Shown here in pieces: positions 14,301 through 27,943 of a stretch of 64,000 nucleotides of DNA. The notes beneath the pieces are model-generated. The model had not been told where the DNA came from. It was given only the letters and a program-made list of their open reading frames with translations, and made no database searches. The stretch lies in contig JARUPZ010000010.1 in assembly GCA_031213475.1 (NCBI GenBank), positions 10,773,917 through 10,837,916 of the forward strand, in the 5' to 3' direction. The position numbers were made by a program, and so were the translations under genes. How positions within the stretch are numbered: the first letter of the stretch is position 1; each line of letters starts with the position of its first letter. This DNA is from Nereocystis luetkeana. Lineage: Eukaryota; Sar; Phaeophyceae; Laminariales; Laminariaceae.

Positions 14301-17300
14301 TCGTGTGTGTGAGGTTTGTCTTGATATGGAAACATTCCACGCTTCGGACGCAACATCGATTGCCACAACAGAGTTCATGATCTACTTAGCAGGTGTTTCA
14401 AGGCAGATAGATAATCTGTTCCCGATATTGCCGGGTGGGGCCGAAATAGTCCGCACGATCAATCTACCACGTGCTTCCTGGGTTGAATATGTACTATGCA
14501 GATCCTGCACAGCCTCTCACACAACGGCAGTTGATCAACTAGATCATCTACAGCAGATAGATAGATAGATAGATCATGATCTGCCCCGATGTGTGATCGT
14601 TCGACGTGCTTCCCCTCAAGAACCAGAAAGCCCCGCATTAGGAATAGTCTAATCTCCGACCACAGATGGAAAGTGCTTTTTGGCGATGGGTTACATACGG
14701 CTGCAGCCGGGGAACGATCCCCCCCTCCTCTCACATTTGATTCGAACGTGACTAAGACCTATACATCTCTTCGGTATTTTGGCAACTTGGTTCGATCGTA
14801 ATTTTTTCCCCTGTGGGGTGGGGTGTGTAGTTGGCTGTATGGTTCATCTGCGCTGTGTATACATACTCTCTTCTCAAGCTTGCCTCTTGCCTCCGATTCG
14901 ACCTGACGCACAACGTACAACAATATGTTGCTCGTACGAATGGTATCCCTCTGCGTCTTGAAGCTTGCCCGGCGGGCTTTTTCGGTCGGGGGGCCCATCA
15001 CTGCTTTCTCTTGATGCTCAATTCGCCGGAGATCTTTATTTTTGACGACCTTCTGGAGTGACAGACTGTGGTCGCAGGTATCACCCCCCCCCCTCCCCCC
15101 CGAGACACGCCTTCTAGTGTTATTAATAGATACCATATCGAAAGTTTAAGTTCCGATATCCGATATATCGAAATACCGAACTCTCGATATATCGTGTCGA
15201 TCGTCTTGTGCCTTCCATCCCCTATCATCGCCGTGTTTTTTTTACTGACAACTGAGTGAAAGCTTTGACGTGTCAAATATCGAAATAGCATTGACTTAGT
15301 TTTTCGTTTGTCGATACCCGACGCGAAACCCTTCATTTTTTTGGCGCAGAAGGTGGAGCATTCCCACGACTGTTCGCCGAGTTTCGTCTGAACATTTTGC
15401 CCACTCGCGCTCTCGCGCTTTCCGCGACATGAGAAAAGCGTACAGAAGGCCACCGAGGCCCCAATTGCTATTTTTTTTTCACTTCTTTGTCTTCTCATTT
15501 TTTCTCCCTTTCAAAGTATCTGGGTCGCTGGCGTGTGATTGTGAGCTTGTAGTGTGCGGGGGGGGGGGCACGACAGATTGTTTCTCCTAGATTTTGCTTT
15601 CATTTTTTTCTTCTCTTTCGATCTGTCTACGAGTACCTTGTTTTTGTTTTCTCTTTGATTGTTTCTTTTCGTGCCACTATTTCATAGATTGCGTATGTCC
15701 TGCCTGTCGTATCTAGTATGATGACATGGCGGTGCATTGCACACTGCAGTGCATACTGCACACGTGGCAACGTAGTATCTCTCTGGCGTAGCTTTGTGAC
15801 CACAGAACTTGTATCTCTTCTAGGATTGAAGAATCGGCACGGACACTGGTTGTGCTGGATGTCGACGGGTAGAAAGAACGGTTTAATGTGAAGAACACAC
15901 ACACAGTGTGTCCAGAGTACGATGTCATAGCAGTGCATTTTCTAATCTCGGTACTGCATTACAATGCCTGATTTATTTTTATTTTTATTTTTATTAATTT
16001 TTCTCATCCCATTGATTATCTTCGCACATCTTCTTCTTCTCTCTCTCCTTCCAACTCGTAACTCAGATCCGGGGTCACATAGCAGGCTCTTCTACCCCCT
16101 TCCCGCTACGGTACGTGCCTTCATTTTTATCGCGAGAATGTTTCAGCCTTTTCTTCCCTCGTCGACTCGCATCGACTTGTGCCTACCCACGCTGCAAGGC
16201 GCTCTCAACAATTGAATCCTTTTTTTTTTTTTTTTTTGCAAATAACGTCAAAGTTCGACCCACCTGGGGCTCGAACCCGGGACTCAAACAAGTAGAATTC
16301 GAGGTTAACCACTTGAACCACCGGGGCGACCGGCTTGATGCATGTACTCGTATAATCTCCATGTCGTACCAGTAGTTTTGAGACCGCAGAGCGTGAATCT
16401 CTCTAGGATGAAGGATCAGGGCGGATACTGTGTGTGCCGGATGTTGACGGGTACGAGCAGAACGAACGGTTTATTACGAGTAGAACGAACGGTTTATTGT
16501 GAAAACACCCACATTTACAGGGAGTGCCAACCTTTTTCTCGTTTCTGTTGTGGTCCCCTCTCAGAGACGCGTCGATAAGGGAAACATGTTCTAAGAGACC
16601 TCAATTTTCGGCCTAGTGTTGTTTTTCCCCACTGTAATATATTCCAAGGTTGTGTTCGGTAAGGTACATACCGAGGCGTACCAGCGGTAATGTACCTCCG
16701 GTATACCGGTACCGAGAAGTTCGGTACCTTCGGTATGATCTCCATACCGGTACCGAGGACTTCGGTACGTTCGGTACGAGGTCCATACCGGTACCGGGAA
16801 GTTCGGTACGTTCGGTACGCAGTTCGCACCGGTACCGGTGGTGCCGGTACAACAATCCGTACCGGTAACGAGATGTTCGGTATGTTCGGTATGATCTCCA
16901 TACCGGTACCGAGAAGTTCGGTACGTTCGGTACGAGGTCCATACCGGTACCGGGAAGTTCGGTACGTTCGGTACGTCGTCCGTACCGGTACCGAGCATAC
17001 CGGTAGTTCGGTACGATGTTCATACCGGTACCGAGCGTATACCAGTACCGAGAATACCGGTACCGGGATGATCGGGAAGATAGGCATGGTATTTACCCGA
17101 TACCGCCACACACTCACAGCACCAGCAGCACAGCCGTAGCCTCTTCGCTCGGTACACTACCCTCTTCGCTCGGTACACTGGCGCGTGCCAGCCGCCTCAT
17201 GAGCGCCGCATCAACCCCCGCCAACCACGATGCCCCCGCTGCTGGCGGGGGGGGCAACAACGAGGCACCCGCCGCTGGCGACCAAAGCTCATCATCGCCA

Positions 17301-20300
17301 GTGCCGGCGCCAGCACCTTCGGAGGCAGGAGTTGTTGTCGTGGATGGTGGAGGAGGCACGGGCGTGCCAGTGATAGGGCCTGCTCCCATCTACGACAGCG
17401 CAACGAACACAGAGAGAAGTGCCGGCGGAGACACTCAAAGCTATCGATGAGTTTGTGGTGCCGGAGGGGTATCGGAGGGAAGGGACGCGTGAGGCCTCTT
17501 TCTTGTACTCGCTCGGTGTGTACGTTGAGCCGATAGATTCGAAAAGCAAGGCCTGCCGGTACTACTGCTTGGCGAGCGCACCGTGCCGTTCGAAGAAACA
17601 CACGGTACCCTGCGTCATGCATTTTGAAATTGACATTTTGGGCGGGCAATATGAGAGACGCTCCGCACACACACACCACCGGTATCGCCGGTATCACCGG
17701 TACCGGTACCGGTACGGGCTTCCATACCATACCGAGAAGTTCGGTACCTTCGGTATGATCTCCATACCGGTACCGAGGACTTCGGTACGTTCGGTACAAG
17801 GTCCATACCGGTACCGGGAAGTTCGGTACGTTCGGTACGCAGTTCGTACCGGTACCGGTGGTGCCGGTATAACAATCCGTACCGGTACCGAGATGTTCGG
17901 TATGTTCGGTAAGATCTCCATACCGGTACCGAGAAGTTCGGTATGTTCGGTACGTCGTCCATACCGGTACCGAGAAGTTCGGTACGTTCGGTACGATGTC
18001 CGTACCGGTACCGAGCATACCGGTACCTTACCGAACACAACCTTGATATATTCCCTATTGACTATTACGGGGGGCCACATTAAATAGGATCAACTATTGG
18101 TAGTAAAAATAGCGAAATATGTAGGTTTTTGTGTGTATCGTAGGTCCTATTTAATATGGTCCCCCGTAATACTAAGTACAATGAGCGTCATCAGGCCTTC
18201 TATGGGATGTCGGTATATATGGGACCTCCAAAGCGAGACTGCAGTCCTAAAAGAGTGAAGATACGCACTGATGAGGGAAACATGTTCTAAGACCTATGCC
18301 AATGGAAACGCGAAGTTCAAAAGTTTTTTTTCAAATATATCGCTTTCAAAAAACAGCCGAAAAAAATCTCGTACCGCCGCTGTGGGGAAAAAAAGAGAAA
18401 AATGTTTGATTTTTTCTTTTTTTTCCCCCAACGGCTGCAGGCGGCGCAATTTGTGTTTTCCTGGTCGCAAATTGTCAACACGGTGATCGAAACCAGCTCG
18501 TGCGACGATCGACCCTCGATCTCGACATAGACTCAGCCCACGGCCAACCCACTCGGTATCTGGCAAGCCCAACGAATATAGATGACGGCCTCGAAGATAT
18601 CAGGTGGATCCATGGTCTAGGGGGCGAGAGCTTGCCGGCGGCGTCCTACGGTATCCTCCCAAACCTGAAAACAAGTGTATTTTTTGCCATTCGAGACGGA
18701 TGGAGAAGTTTCGTCTTCTGTTTTGTGCACACCAGCGGCCAAATGTTTTTTTATCACACGCCTGGTCAGCTCCCGCCACATGACACCGGCCATGGTGTGA
18801 AGACGGTGACCCTAGGGTGGGTCGGTGCCCCTAACGAGCGCACTCCGTTCAGAATTCATGACGCAATCGTTGGTTTTGTTGATCAATGTCTGTCGAGGAC
18901 TCGGAATCTCGCCGCTTCGAACCAAAGATCGGCCTGAGTTTTTCTCAAGCCGATGTTGGCCCAACATTGGCCCCAGATTTGCTTTTTTTAGGCTTTTCCA
19001 AAAGTTAGTAACTTTTTTTTTCACGTGGCCCATAGGAAGCGTGTTCTGATTTTTTTTGGCGGGTATCTTTGAAATTCAAACTTTTTATTGCAACTTCGCT
19101 GTACCATTGGCATAGGTCTAAGAGGCCGCAATTTTCCGCCCACTCCTTTTGTTTTTTGCCGCTTTATATGGCCTATTGACCACCAAGTGGTCTGGTATGG
19201 GACGTTGGTATATAAGGACTCTCCAATCCCGAACAATCAGTAGGGTCCCTTAATTAATAGCAGCTGCGTACTATTAATACTGTAGCCACCTACTGCTGCG
19301 AGTGGTAAAGCTACCTTCGGCAATGCCTCCCTTTTTTTATTCCATCCGACGGACTCTGCCCAAAGGATCAATGAGCCGGACAGTAACTTGGTTGACATCC
19401 CGATGATGCAGCTGTAAGATCGTGGCAGGTTGTGGTAGATGAACCACGCATTGCTCGGCGTTTGTTTGCTCTGCCATCCCCATTTTCGGGAAAAGGCATC
19501 TCGGAAATTCGTCCATCGGGATGTGTTACATTTATCACACGGGTGATAGTGTCACTCTCGGGTACCAACCTTGATTTTGTGTAGGCTTTACTATATATTA
19601 ATAATACATACTCCAGGATACCCCGGTACCAAAGCTGGTTATGTTGGTCATACCCGGGTAAATACCCGCGTACATTCAGTGTATGTACCCTGCTACACAT
19701 ACCAGCAAGGAGCGATTACCCAATCGGGTAATGCTCGGGACGATAGCTGGTGGGGAGAACCCGAGACCAGGCGGACAGTGTAAGACTTGGCATAGATGCA
19801 TACCAGGTAGTCGAAGACCTTAGGGAGTTCCGAGCCACCGAAGGGTCAACGGAAGTTGCCCCCTTGGTGTTTGGAGTTGAGACCGCGTTGTGGTCCACTG
19901 CAGCCAAAAAGGTGGGGAAGTGGTACCGGGGGATCCTTGAAGCAGCCGAACGGTTCATGGTGAGGTGGCACGAGGCTGAGGCTGAGATGAGTAGGCAGCG
20001 CCGCGCATCCGCCGTAGATGGTGCCCAAAGGAACGGGGGGGGAGGGGGCAACAGGAGAAGTGGCAGAAAGCCCGACCGAGGGAATGCGGAGAGGGGGGGG
20101 AACAGGAGGGGTAGAAGGGAAACGGCGGTAGACGAAAGTAGGAAGGAGATGGCAGACAGGGTAGCAAGGCACCAAGTCGACTAGGAAGTAGAACATGACC
20201 ATACTACTAGTGCTACCAACCGGTGCAGCTGGTTCGAACGTGGTCTTCCCTTGTCTTCTCTTCTTTTTTTTCTTTTTTTTTTTTTTCTTGCGCTGACTTT

Positions 20301-23300
20301 CCGTGATTTTCATATTATTTTTTCTCTTCCTCTTCCTCTCCTGATTGATAAGCCGTACTCAAGGAGCCGTGTGGCGTGGTTGGAAGACGAACCTGCTCTG
20401 CTCGGCTCGTATTGTCTGACGCCAAGGGGCTGGGCATAGTTGACGAACGCAGGGCGGAGACGGCAGTCTGGGTAGCAAGGTACCAGGCGGATTAGCAGGG
20501 AGAACCTGGCTATACTACTCGTACCACAAGCTGCTGCCGCCACCTGGAAGGTGCTTTGGGCTTTGGTCTGCCTGTTATTTCCCCTTTGTTATTTTTCCTT
20601 GTTAGTTTCTCCTTGGTTCTTTGTCTTACTCTGTTCACAAGCAGTGGTGTTTTTCGTTATTTCTTCTTTTTTCCAGCTCGTTATTTTTCAAGTGTTCCCC
20701 ACCTCGCCTGCGGGGGGGGGGGCACGACAGATTGTTTCTCTTAGATTTTGCTTTCATTTTTCTTCTTTTTCTTTTTCGATTTGTCTACCTTGTTTTTGTT
20801 TTCTCTTTGATTGTTTCTTTTCGTTTCACTATTTCATAGATTGCGTATGTCGTGCCTGGCGTATCTAGTATGATGACATGGCTTTGCATTGCCCACTGCA
20901 GTGCACACTGCACACGTGGCAACGTAGTATCTCTGTGGCGTTGCTTTGTGACCACAGAACTTGTATCTCTTCTAGGATTGAAGAATCGGCACGGACACTG
21001 GTTGTGCTGGATGTCGACGGGTAGAAAGAACGGTTTAATGTGAAGAACACACACACACTGGTATCCTCGGCTTGGTGAGCCATGGTCGTCATTCGGGCTA
21101 TTTTAGCAGACCGACAGGTAGGCAGACAGTCAACACATAGACAGGATACAGACGGACACACAGAGAGTTAGGCAGACAGGCAGACATGCAGGTAGGCAGG
21201 TAGACGGTGAACACACAAGCGGGACAGACGAGTGGGTAGGCGTGCAGGCAAGCTGACAGAGGAGCAGGCAGGCAGGCTGACAGACAGAGAAGCAGACAGG
21301 CAGGTTGACAGATAGAGAAGCAGGTTGACAGACAGAAACAGGCAGGCTGACAGAAAGAGGAGCAGGCAGGCAAGCAGGTATGCAGATAGCCAAGGCAGTC
21401 GACGCACAGACGGTAACAGACAGGGAGGCAGGCAGGCAGACAGACTGATGGACGACACAGACAGACTTAATGGACGATGTGTAAGCTATGAACAAGGTAT
21501 CACGGGTACAGCACCAGTAGCAGTAGTGGTCGTAGTATCCTCCTCCGGGATTGCCATTCGTGGTCACTCCGTATGCTCACTCATTCATGGTTACCTGCTG
21601 GATGTCGACGGGTAGAAAGAACGGTTTAATGTGAAGAACACACACACACACACAGATATACAGCAGGCAGACAGACAGGCGGATAGCTCATCTCGTCCTT
21701 TCTTGTCTTGCCTTGTCTGTCTATTTGTCTTGTCTTGTTTTAGTTTACTGCCTCTCTGAGTCACTGCCAAATCTCGTCGTAGCTGTTTTTGCTTCCTCCT
21801 TTTCGCTGTTTTGCGTCGTCTTGAATTTCGAATTTCGTGCTTATCCCTACCCCTACTACACTCGCACCCCCCCCCACCCCTCCACCCGTCCCCACATCGC
21901 CTCCTTTCTGCTATCTCGTGTTTATCGCCGTCACGAAACAGATTTACAGCAGCTCCGAGTCAGGCAGCAGCGGTGGAGCGTTCGTCAACATAAGAAACTC
22001 TAGCTTTATTGGAAACCTCGCGCAAGATCGAGGAGGAGCTATTCTGGCGGAGGGGTCGGGGTCTGTGGAGGTCAGCAACTGCACTTTCGAGAGGAATGAG
22101 GCCGTAGGGTTGGGCAACTACAGGCGTGCTGGGTCTGGGGGGTCTATCTTCGCGTCCCCTGGGGTGGATGTGACGGTGAGAGGGAGGGGATAGCGGGCTT
22201 GTTTGGTGTTGGTCGATTGGTGGGGTGGTGGGGAAGGGGCGGGGGATAGTGGTGCGGGAGTTGGTGGTGGTTGTGTTGGTGTTTGTGGTGGTTGTGTCGC
22301 ACGATGGAGTAGGTAGTGCCGGGTGTAGTTTTGTTTTTTGGGCAAAAGCCAGGAACAGGTACACCTGTTCCATTTAAACCAGAAACAGGTACGCACTATA
22401 ACCCAGCCAAAAGCACACGCCATGAGCGGTGTTTTCGTGTTTTTGGCCAAGGGTAATCACAAACATTTTGTTTTGTTGTGCTTGGACGGCAGTATTGAGT
22501 GAACGTGCGACCTCCAAAATCTGAATTGTTTTGTTTTCGACAGGGTACGATAATATGTGCGTTCTTTCTCCACTCGGACCTGGGGATGGTCACCAGGCTC
22601 CGCTGTTTGCACGACGGCGGGCGCGCCAACATAATTTCCTCTGGCACCCCTCTCACCGTTGCCAGCTCTGAAGCCTCTCGATAATCGTCGAGGAACCGCT
22701 TGCTCGCCACGAAGCTTTGCCGTACGTACTAAAAGTGAGCCCACACCTCGACGCGGAGTGGGCCAGAGGTAGCTGCAGAGGCAGACGGACCGCCGTCTGT
22801 GTGTGTGTTCTTCACATCAACCCGTTCTTTCTACCCGTCGACATCCACAGCAGTCTGTAGTATGATTGTAACCATACAAAACAACAACAATACACATCAT
22901 AAAAACTGAAGCACATACCGATATCAACCCCTTTAGCACCGCACTCCCATATGTGGGCCCAAAACGGGACTGGGGTCCTAAAAGGGTTAAATATAAAGTA
23001 CATGGTACAACCCAAATAACAAAATGTGAAAGCAGCGTACGTATGCATGCACCAGATACGTACGTCCAGAGCGTATACGTAAGAACTTTTTTTGTTTTTT
23101 TTTTGCTCATCCCATTTATTATCTTCGCACATTTTCTTCTCTCTCCCCTTCCAACTCGTAACTCAGATCCGGGGTCACATAGCAGGCCCTTCTCCCCCCT
23201 TCCCGCTACGGCACGTGCCTTCATTTTTATCGCGAGCAGATTTCAGCCTTTTCTTCCCTCGTCGACTCGCATCGAATTGTGCCTCTACCCACGCGGCAAG

Positions 23301-26300
23301 GCGCTCTCAACAATTGAATCTTTTTTTTTTTTTTTTTTGCAAATAAAGTCAAGTCCGGCCCACCTGGGGCTCGAACCCGGGACTCAAACAAGTAGAATTC
23401 GAGGTTAACCACTTGAACCACCGGGGCGACCGGCAATCAAGAACCGAGGGGACCGGGAACCTCATACGAAGCGAAAACAGCAGTGTACGTATGTACGTAT
23501 GGCCTCTGGCCAAAATCAGGCAACACCAGTTACCAGTTGAAAGCTACCAGGTACCAGGCACGTATCATGCGTAGCAGGTAGGCGCAGTAGACAAATCCAG
23601 GTGTATCTGGCCAGTTTTAACCTATGCAACTTTTAATATTCATATTAATAAAAACAGATACGAGGCGAGGCTGGCCAATCGCAGGGCTCCTGGCGTGTGT
23701 GTGTTTTACTCGTTTTTAGTGTGTACGTGTGTACCTGTTTTTGGTCCAAAATGGGCCAGGTTATACGAGTACTCGTGTGTACTTGTTTTGGGCCAAAACC
23801 TTCCTTTGTTGCTTGTGTATGTTGTGGTTTTTCATCGGTTCTTGCTAACCCCCCCCCCCCGCCCCCGTGGCCATACCGGAAATAAAGTAACGTGTTGAAG
23901 CTGTCATCCATGTGCAAGTCCGTCTCACAAGCGGTTCATGTAGGATGAAGCTCGCCGTTCATGCGACTCGCCGAACACCTCACGCCGCTTCGCGCTTGGT
24001 GCAAGCAATGTCTGGCTGGTCGGTGAACACCCGGCGTGCCCCGTCCCGGCATTGTAGGGATGCGAGGGTCTATGGCCATACGACTACGGCCATGCATGAT
24101 ATCGAGTACACCCCCCCCCCCCCCCCCCCCCCTCCCCATGCTGAAGGGGATAAGACTAGCAAAACGTTTATCTGAAATATATGGAATCAGCGTAATGAGC
24201 GCCCAACTGTTGGGGGTGTCTCTATATTATAAATAGGAGTAGGAACGGTGCTCCGTCTCGAAAGGGATTCGTTGTCAATGGTCAAATGACTAAGGCAAGC
24301 AACAAATGAGTACGCCCCCCCCCCATCCCTCCACGCTTCTCGTACTTTCACCGTCTTTACTGCTGTAGTCCCCTTGCTTCGGTAAATGCTCGGTCCCCTT
24401 GCTTCGTTATCTGCGGCCGCACGCTCATGGTCTTACCTGGAGCCGGCATTTTAATGAAATCAGCCCGGAGAGCCAAAGACGAGAGAGCGAAGCGACCAAA
24501 TAATATTTTGCCTTATCCTTATGTAGGCGAAAAAAAGTATTTCGTACAGCGGTGCGCACTGGCTATGTCTGTCTGTCACTAAAGTTGTGTTCTGGTTGTG
24601 CTGATTGCGAGTGATGTACGTGACCGATTCCCACACACTCAAAATCTACAGAAGCGAACGATCTGGGGCGAGCGCATCGGGCGTGTTTCGCCGCTCAAGT
24701 TGTCTCGAGTTGATCACTGTCGGAGTGCTATGGGTCTTGGTGGTGTTTTGGGAGCGGTTAATATTTTGTTTCTTTCGTTTCCTGTGAACGCACACGGCCT
24801 ACGGCATGTAACAGGCAAAGCTGCCTCCTTTGTCTATTTATTGCTACCTGCCGGCAAAACGAGCAAGTAGTACAGCTTTTGGGTCTGTTTACAGTTGTCC
24901 ACAACACAGATGCTGTGTACGCTTGCCTTGCTGTTATCTATATGCATATTTCTTCTCGCCCTTCCTCTGGATAATTTTCAATAGGTCAGACGACATTTGT
25001 CTGCAGCGACCGGTTCAGTCTGCCTATGATAATATCTCGAGCACGCACCGTGAGTAAGCAGCTAGCCCGGCCGGGTAACGTTAATACTTACTAACAAGTG
25101 CGTGCACGGTGGAAATCATCACCTGATACGAATGTTTTGAAAAGTTCGAGTAGTTTCCCACATAAAACGTATTTTGATGTCGCTCGTTAATCTTTATTGG
25201 GGGCAACACGCAGAAGCAGTCTTTGTCGCTCACTGCTCCTACAGCCCCCCGACACATGCCAACCAAAAAAGCTCTTCACATACAGCTCAGCTCCGCTCTC
25301 AAAAGGTGTGCACCGGACGTAAATATGATATGTGTCGGATGTACAGTAGTTCGCAAGGACAACATGCTACAATGCTAGCGGAAGGAGCAAGACACGTGGA
25401 ACCGAACGTTGATTGAGAGACACCTCGAAAATCCCCCGTCTTTGTAGTGCCAACGAAGTAAAACCGTCGCCTGCAAGTCGTGGCAGAATTTATCCTTGAA
25501 GCATATTGAGACAGCAGTGCACATGCTGCACGCCTCGTGCGCCACATCTGGTTTGATCTGAATTTTTTTCCTCAGACCGCCCGCACTGAACATGCACCAT
25601 CACTGTGGGCTAGAATTGCGGCCCGCCTGATATATTTCGTCTCGGGCGGATGCAACTCACGCTCCACCCTGAATTCCCCAATGTGCCTTCGTCTCCTTTG
25701 GATGCTAAAGAGTCGCCGGAAAGGTCGTCGGGTGCACGCACGGCAGTCAATACACATTCCGCCTTGGTGCTTCTGCCAAAAATGATTATGGTGGTGTTGT
25801 TATGTCCGCCACTGCCAGTTTTTTTTCTCCCTGGCAAAACTCGCGAAAATCTCGATGGCAGTGGTGACTGCACAGCCACCCTCTGCTCCCCCCATGATTT
25901 GGAGCAGCTTAATGTTCTGCATACTATCGATATCTGCTCATGCTGAGGGTCATCGGCGATTCAACAAGCAAAGCCTTTGCCCCGAGTGGCACTTGCGGGG
26001 CCTCGACGGCCGACGAAAGCGCGGCAGTTCATCTTGATGGGTGCACCTTTCGCGCAAACAGCCCCTAGCGGTTCCCTGGTGTTGATGTGGCCGAGATGCC
26101 TGCGTCACCACCGGTGAGACGTGGGATGTGGGAAGGACGTGTCGTTTAGCCCGAACGCAGCAAGGAAATTACCGGAGCTGTACAAGCCCTCACTCGAGCA
26201 TTCGAAACTTGAAAGAACGGAAAAAAAAACAGGCTGGGTTTTACTTGTTGTTTTAACAATTCGCGTCAAGGTGGCCGGCCTTGCGGCTCGAACTACTGTA

Positions 26301-27797
26301 GGGTCAGCATCAGTGTAGGTAGCCCCCGGTAGGTATGAACATAGCGACACCTGCCCCGTTCCAGTGTTGTGTCTACATCGTCTTGGTGCCCGCCTTACTA
26401 TCGGGAGGGCTATTCCACTACGTACCGCGAAGCTTTATGGCAGGGGGCCGCCTCCACCAGCGCGAGGTCTTCTGCACGGAAATTTTCATAAACAATTGTT
26501 GGCCTTACCAAAAGCGTGTAAACTATTACAGTCGCCGTGGCAAAGTGGAATACTGCATGGCACGGAAACCTCTACTCTCATGCACACTCCGGCCGACGGC
26601 GGTGGCAGGGGAAAAAAGAGTCATGGCACATTTCACACCGCACTCAGTATGGCAGAAACCACGCCCACATCGCTGGTACTGCTGAATGTATAAAAGGCAT
26701 GACCTGCCGTACCCTACCTACTGCTGTAACACTGCACGAGAAGGCACAGGGGTAGGCTTAAGGATCACAGAGGTGGTGCGCAGCGTCAGACGCCACGAAC
26801 AAGTAGGGAGAGGTGGGGGTAAAATCAAACTATTAATAGTAGTTTAACCTCAAAGCTTGATGCGGCGTGCGCCAAAACGGCGTCGAAAGAGGTGCCGATG
26901 ACTACGTAGTGCCAGTGTTGCTCACCTGAATCGGGACTTCCTCCCTATTCGTTTGACGGAAAACGCCGGGATTCACATCAATGGGCCCTTGCTCTCCGTC
27001 GCCGTATGGGATTCACCCATCGTACATGCTTACTGCCTCCCCATCGCCCCACCTCCACGCCTGCGACGACTATTACGGGGGACCATAGTAAATAGGACCA
27101 CATGTTGGCAAAAATAGGGAAATATGTAATTTAGTTTTTTGTCTGCACTGTAGGTCCTATTTTCTGTGGTCCCCCGTAATAGCGTTGGTTCAGCGCTGAG
27201 AGCTACGGCGCCGTGGGGCGTTCCACCCAGGAAGTGAATCCGGCGGCGAGGCGGGCTCCCTCTGTCCCATGTCCGTCGCACGTAGTTCACTCGCCGCGTC
27301 GGGCAGATGTGGTGGCCTTTCCTGTCCGCCAAGAGGAGCACCTTTGCCGCTGCCGTAGTCGCCACGGCGTGCGGTTCCGGACTTGGGTCCTGGCATGGGG
27401 TGTAGCTTGCGACCCTCACCATCCTCTCACCCGGCGGGCCTGTTCCTTGCGCCGACTCTCATGCACGACTATCGTTTACTGTTGCTTGGTTCGTTGTCTT
27501 AAGCCAGCGAATCTGGCTCTCTTAGCAAGCAACGCCTATGTCGGTCCTCCTGCCTCCTCTCCGCCGTTGCCGCCGCTGCAAGGGCATCGCTTTCGGCTGC
27601 GCGCAAAACAATCGCACGACCAAGCACCACGTGTATGCAGTCAGTGTGCGACGTACTTTGTATTAGTTTCTTTGGTAAGGAAAAAAAAGTTGAACGCTGA
27701 TTGGTCTGCACTACGGGGCACCAGGTAAGACCATTGGCGTGCGGCCCTTTACTCTAGTGCTTCTAATACAACTTATAATTCGACGACTACTACTTAA

Positions 27798-27855
<58 letters not shown>

Positions 27856-27859
27856 TTAA

Positions 27860-27943
<84 letters not shown>

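Larger units (their letters stand above)
5363..21941 (+). other. Gene 1 intron 1 (16.6 kb, transposon-rich)
   Basis: It begins GTGAGTGA and ends GTCACGAAACAG. I see no supported exon inside. Most of the identifiable sequence is mobile DNA: SINEs at 6359, 8664, 10042, 13856 and 15971; MITEs; (AC)n-tailed retroposons at 7075, 15555, 19745 and 21598; an hAT element at 16645; a Harbinger-like element at 18291; and a degenerate CAGG/CAGA repeat at 21106. I see nothing recognisable in about 5420-5980, 9210-9990, 10380-12250 or 14130-15530 apart from short motifs. Confidence 0.75.

Noticed and set aside
16515-18087. Several Tyr/Arg/Thr-rich frames of 130-270 codons
   Set aside because: Translations of the GGTACC-type subterminal repeats of the hAT element on both strands.
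21098-21567. Cys/Leu-rich minus-strand proteins
   Set aside because: Translation of the degenerate CAGG/CAGA repeat.
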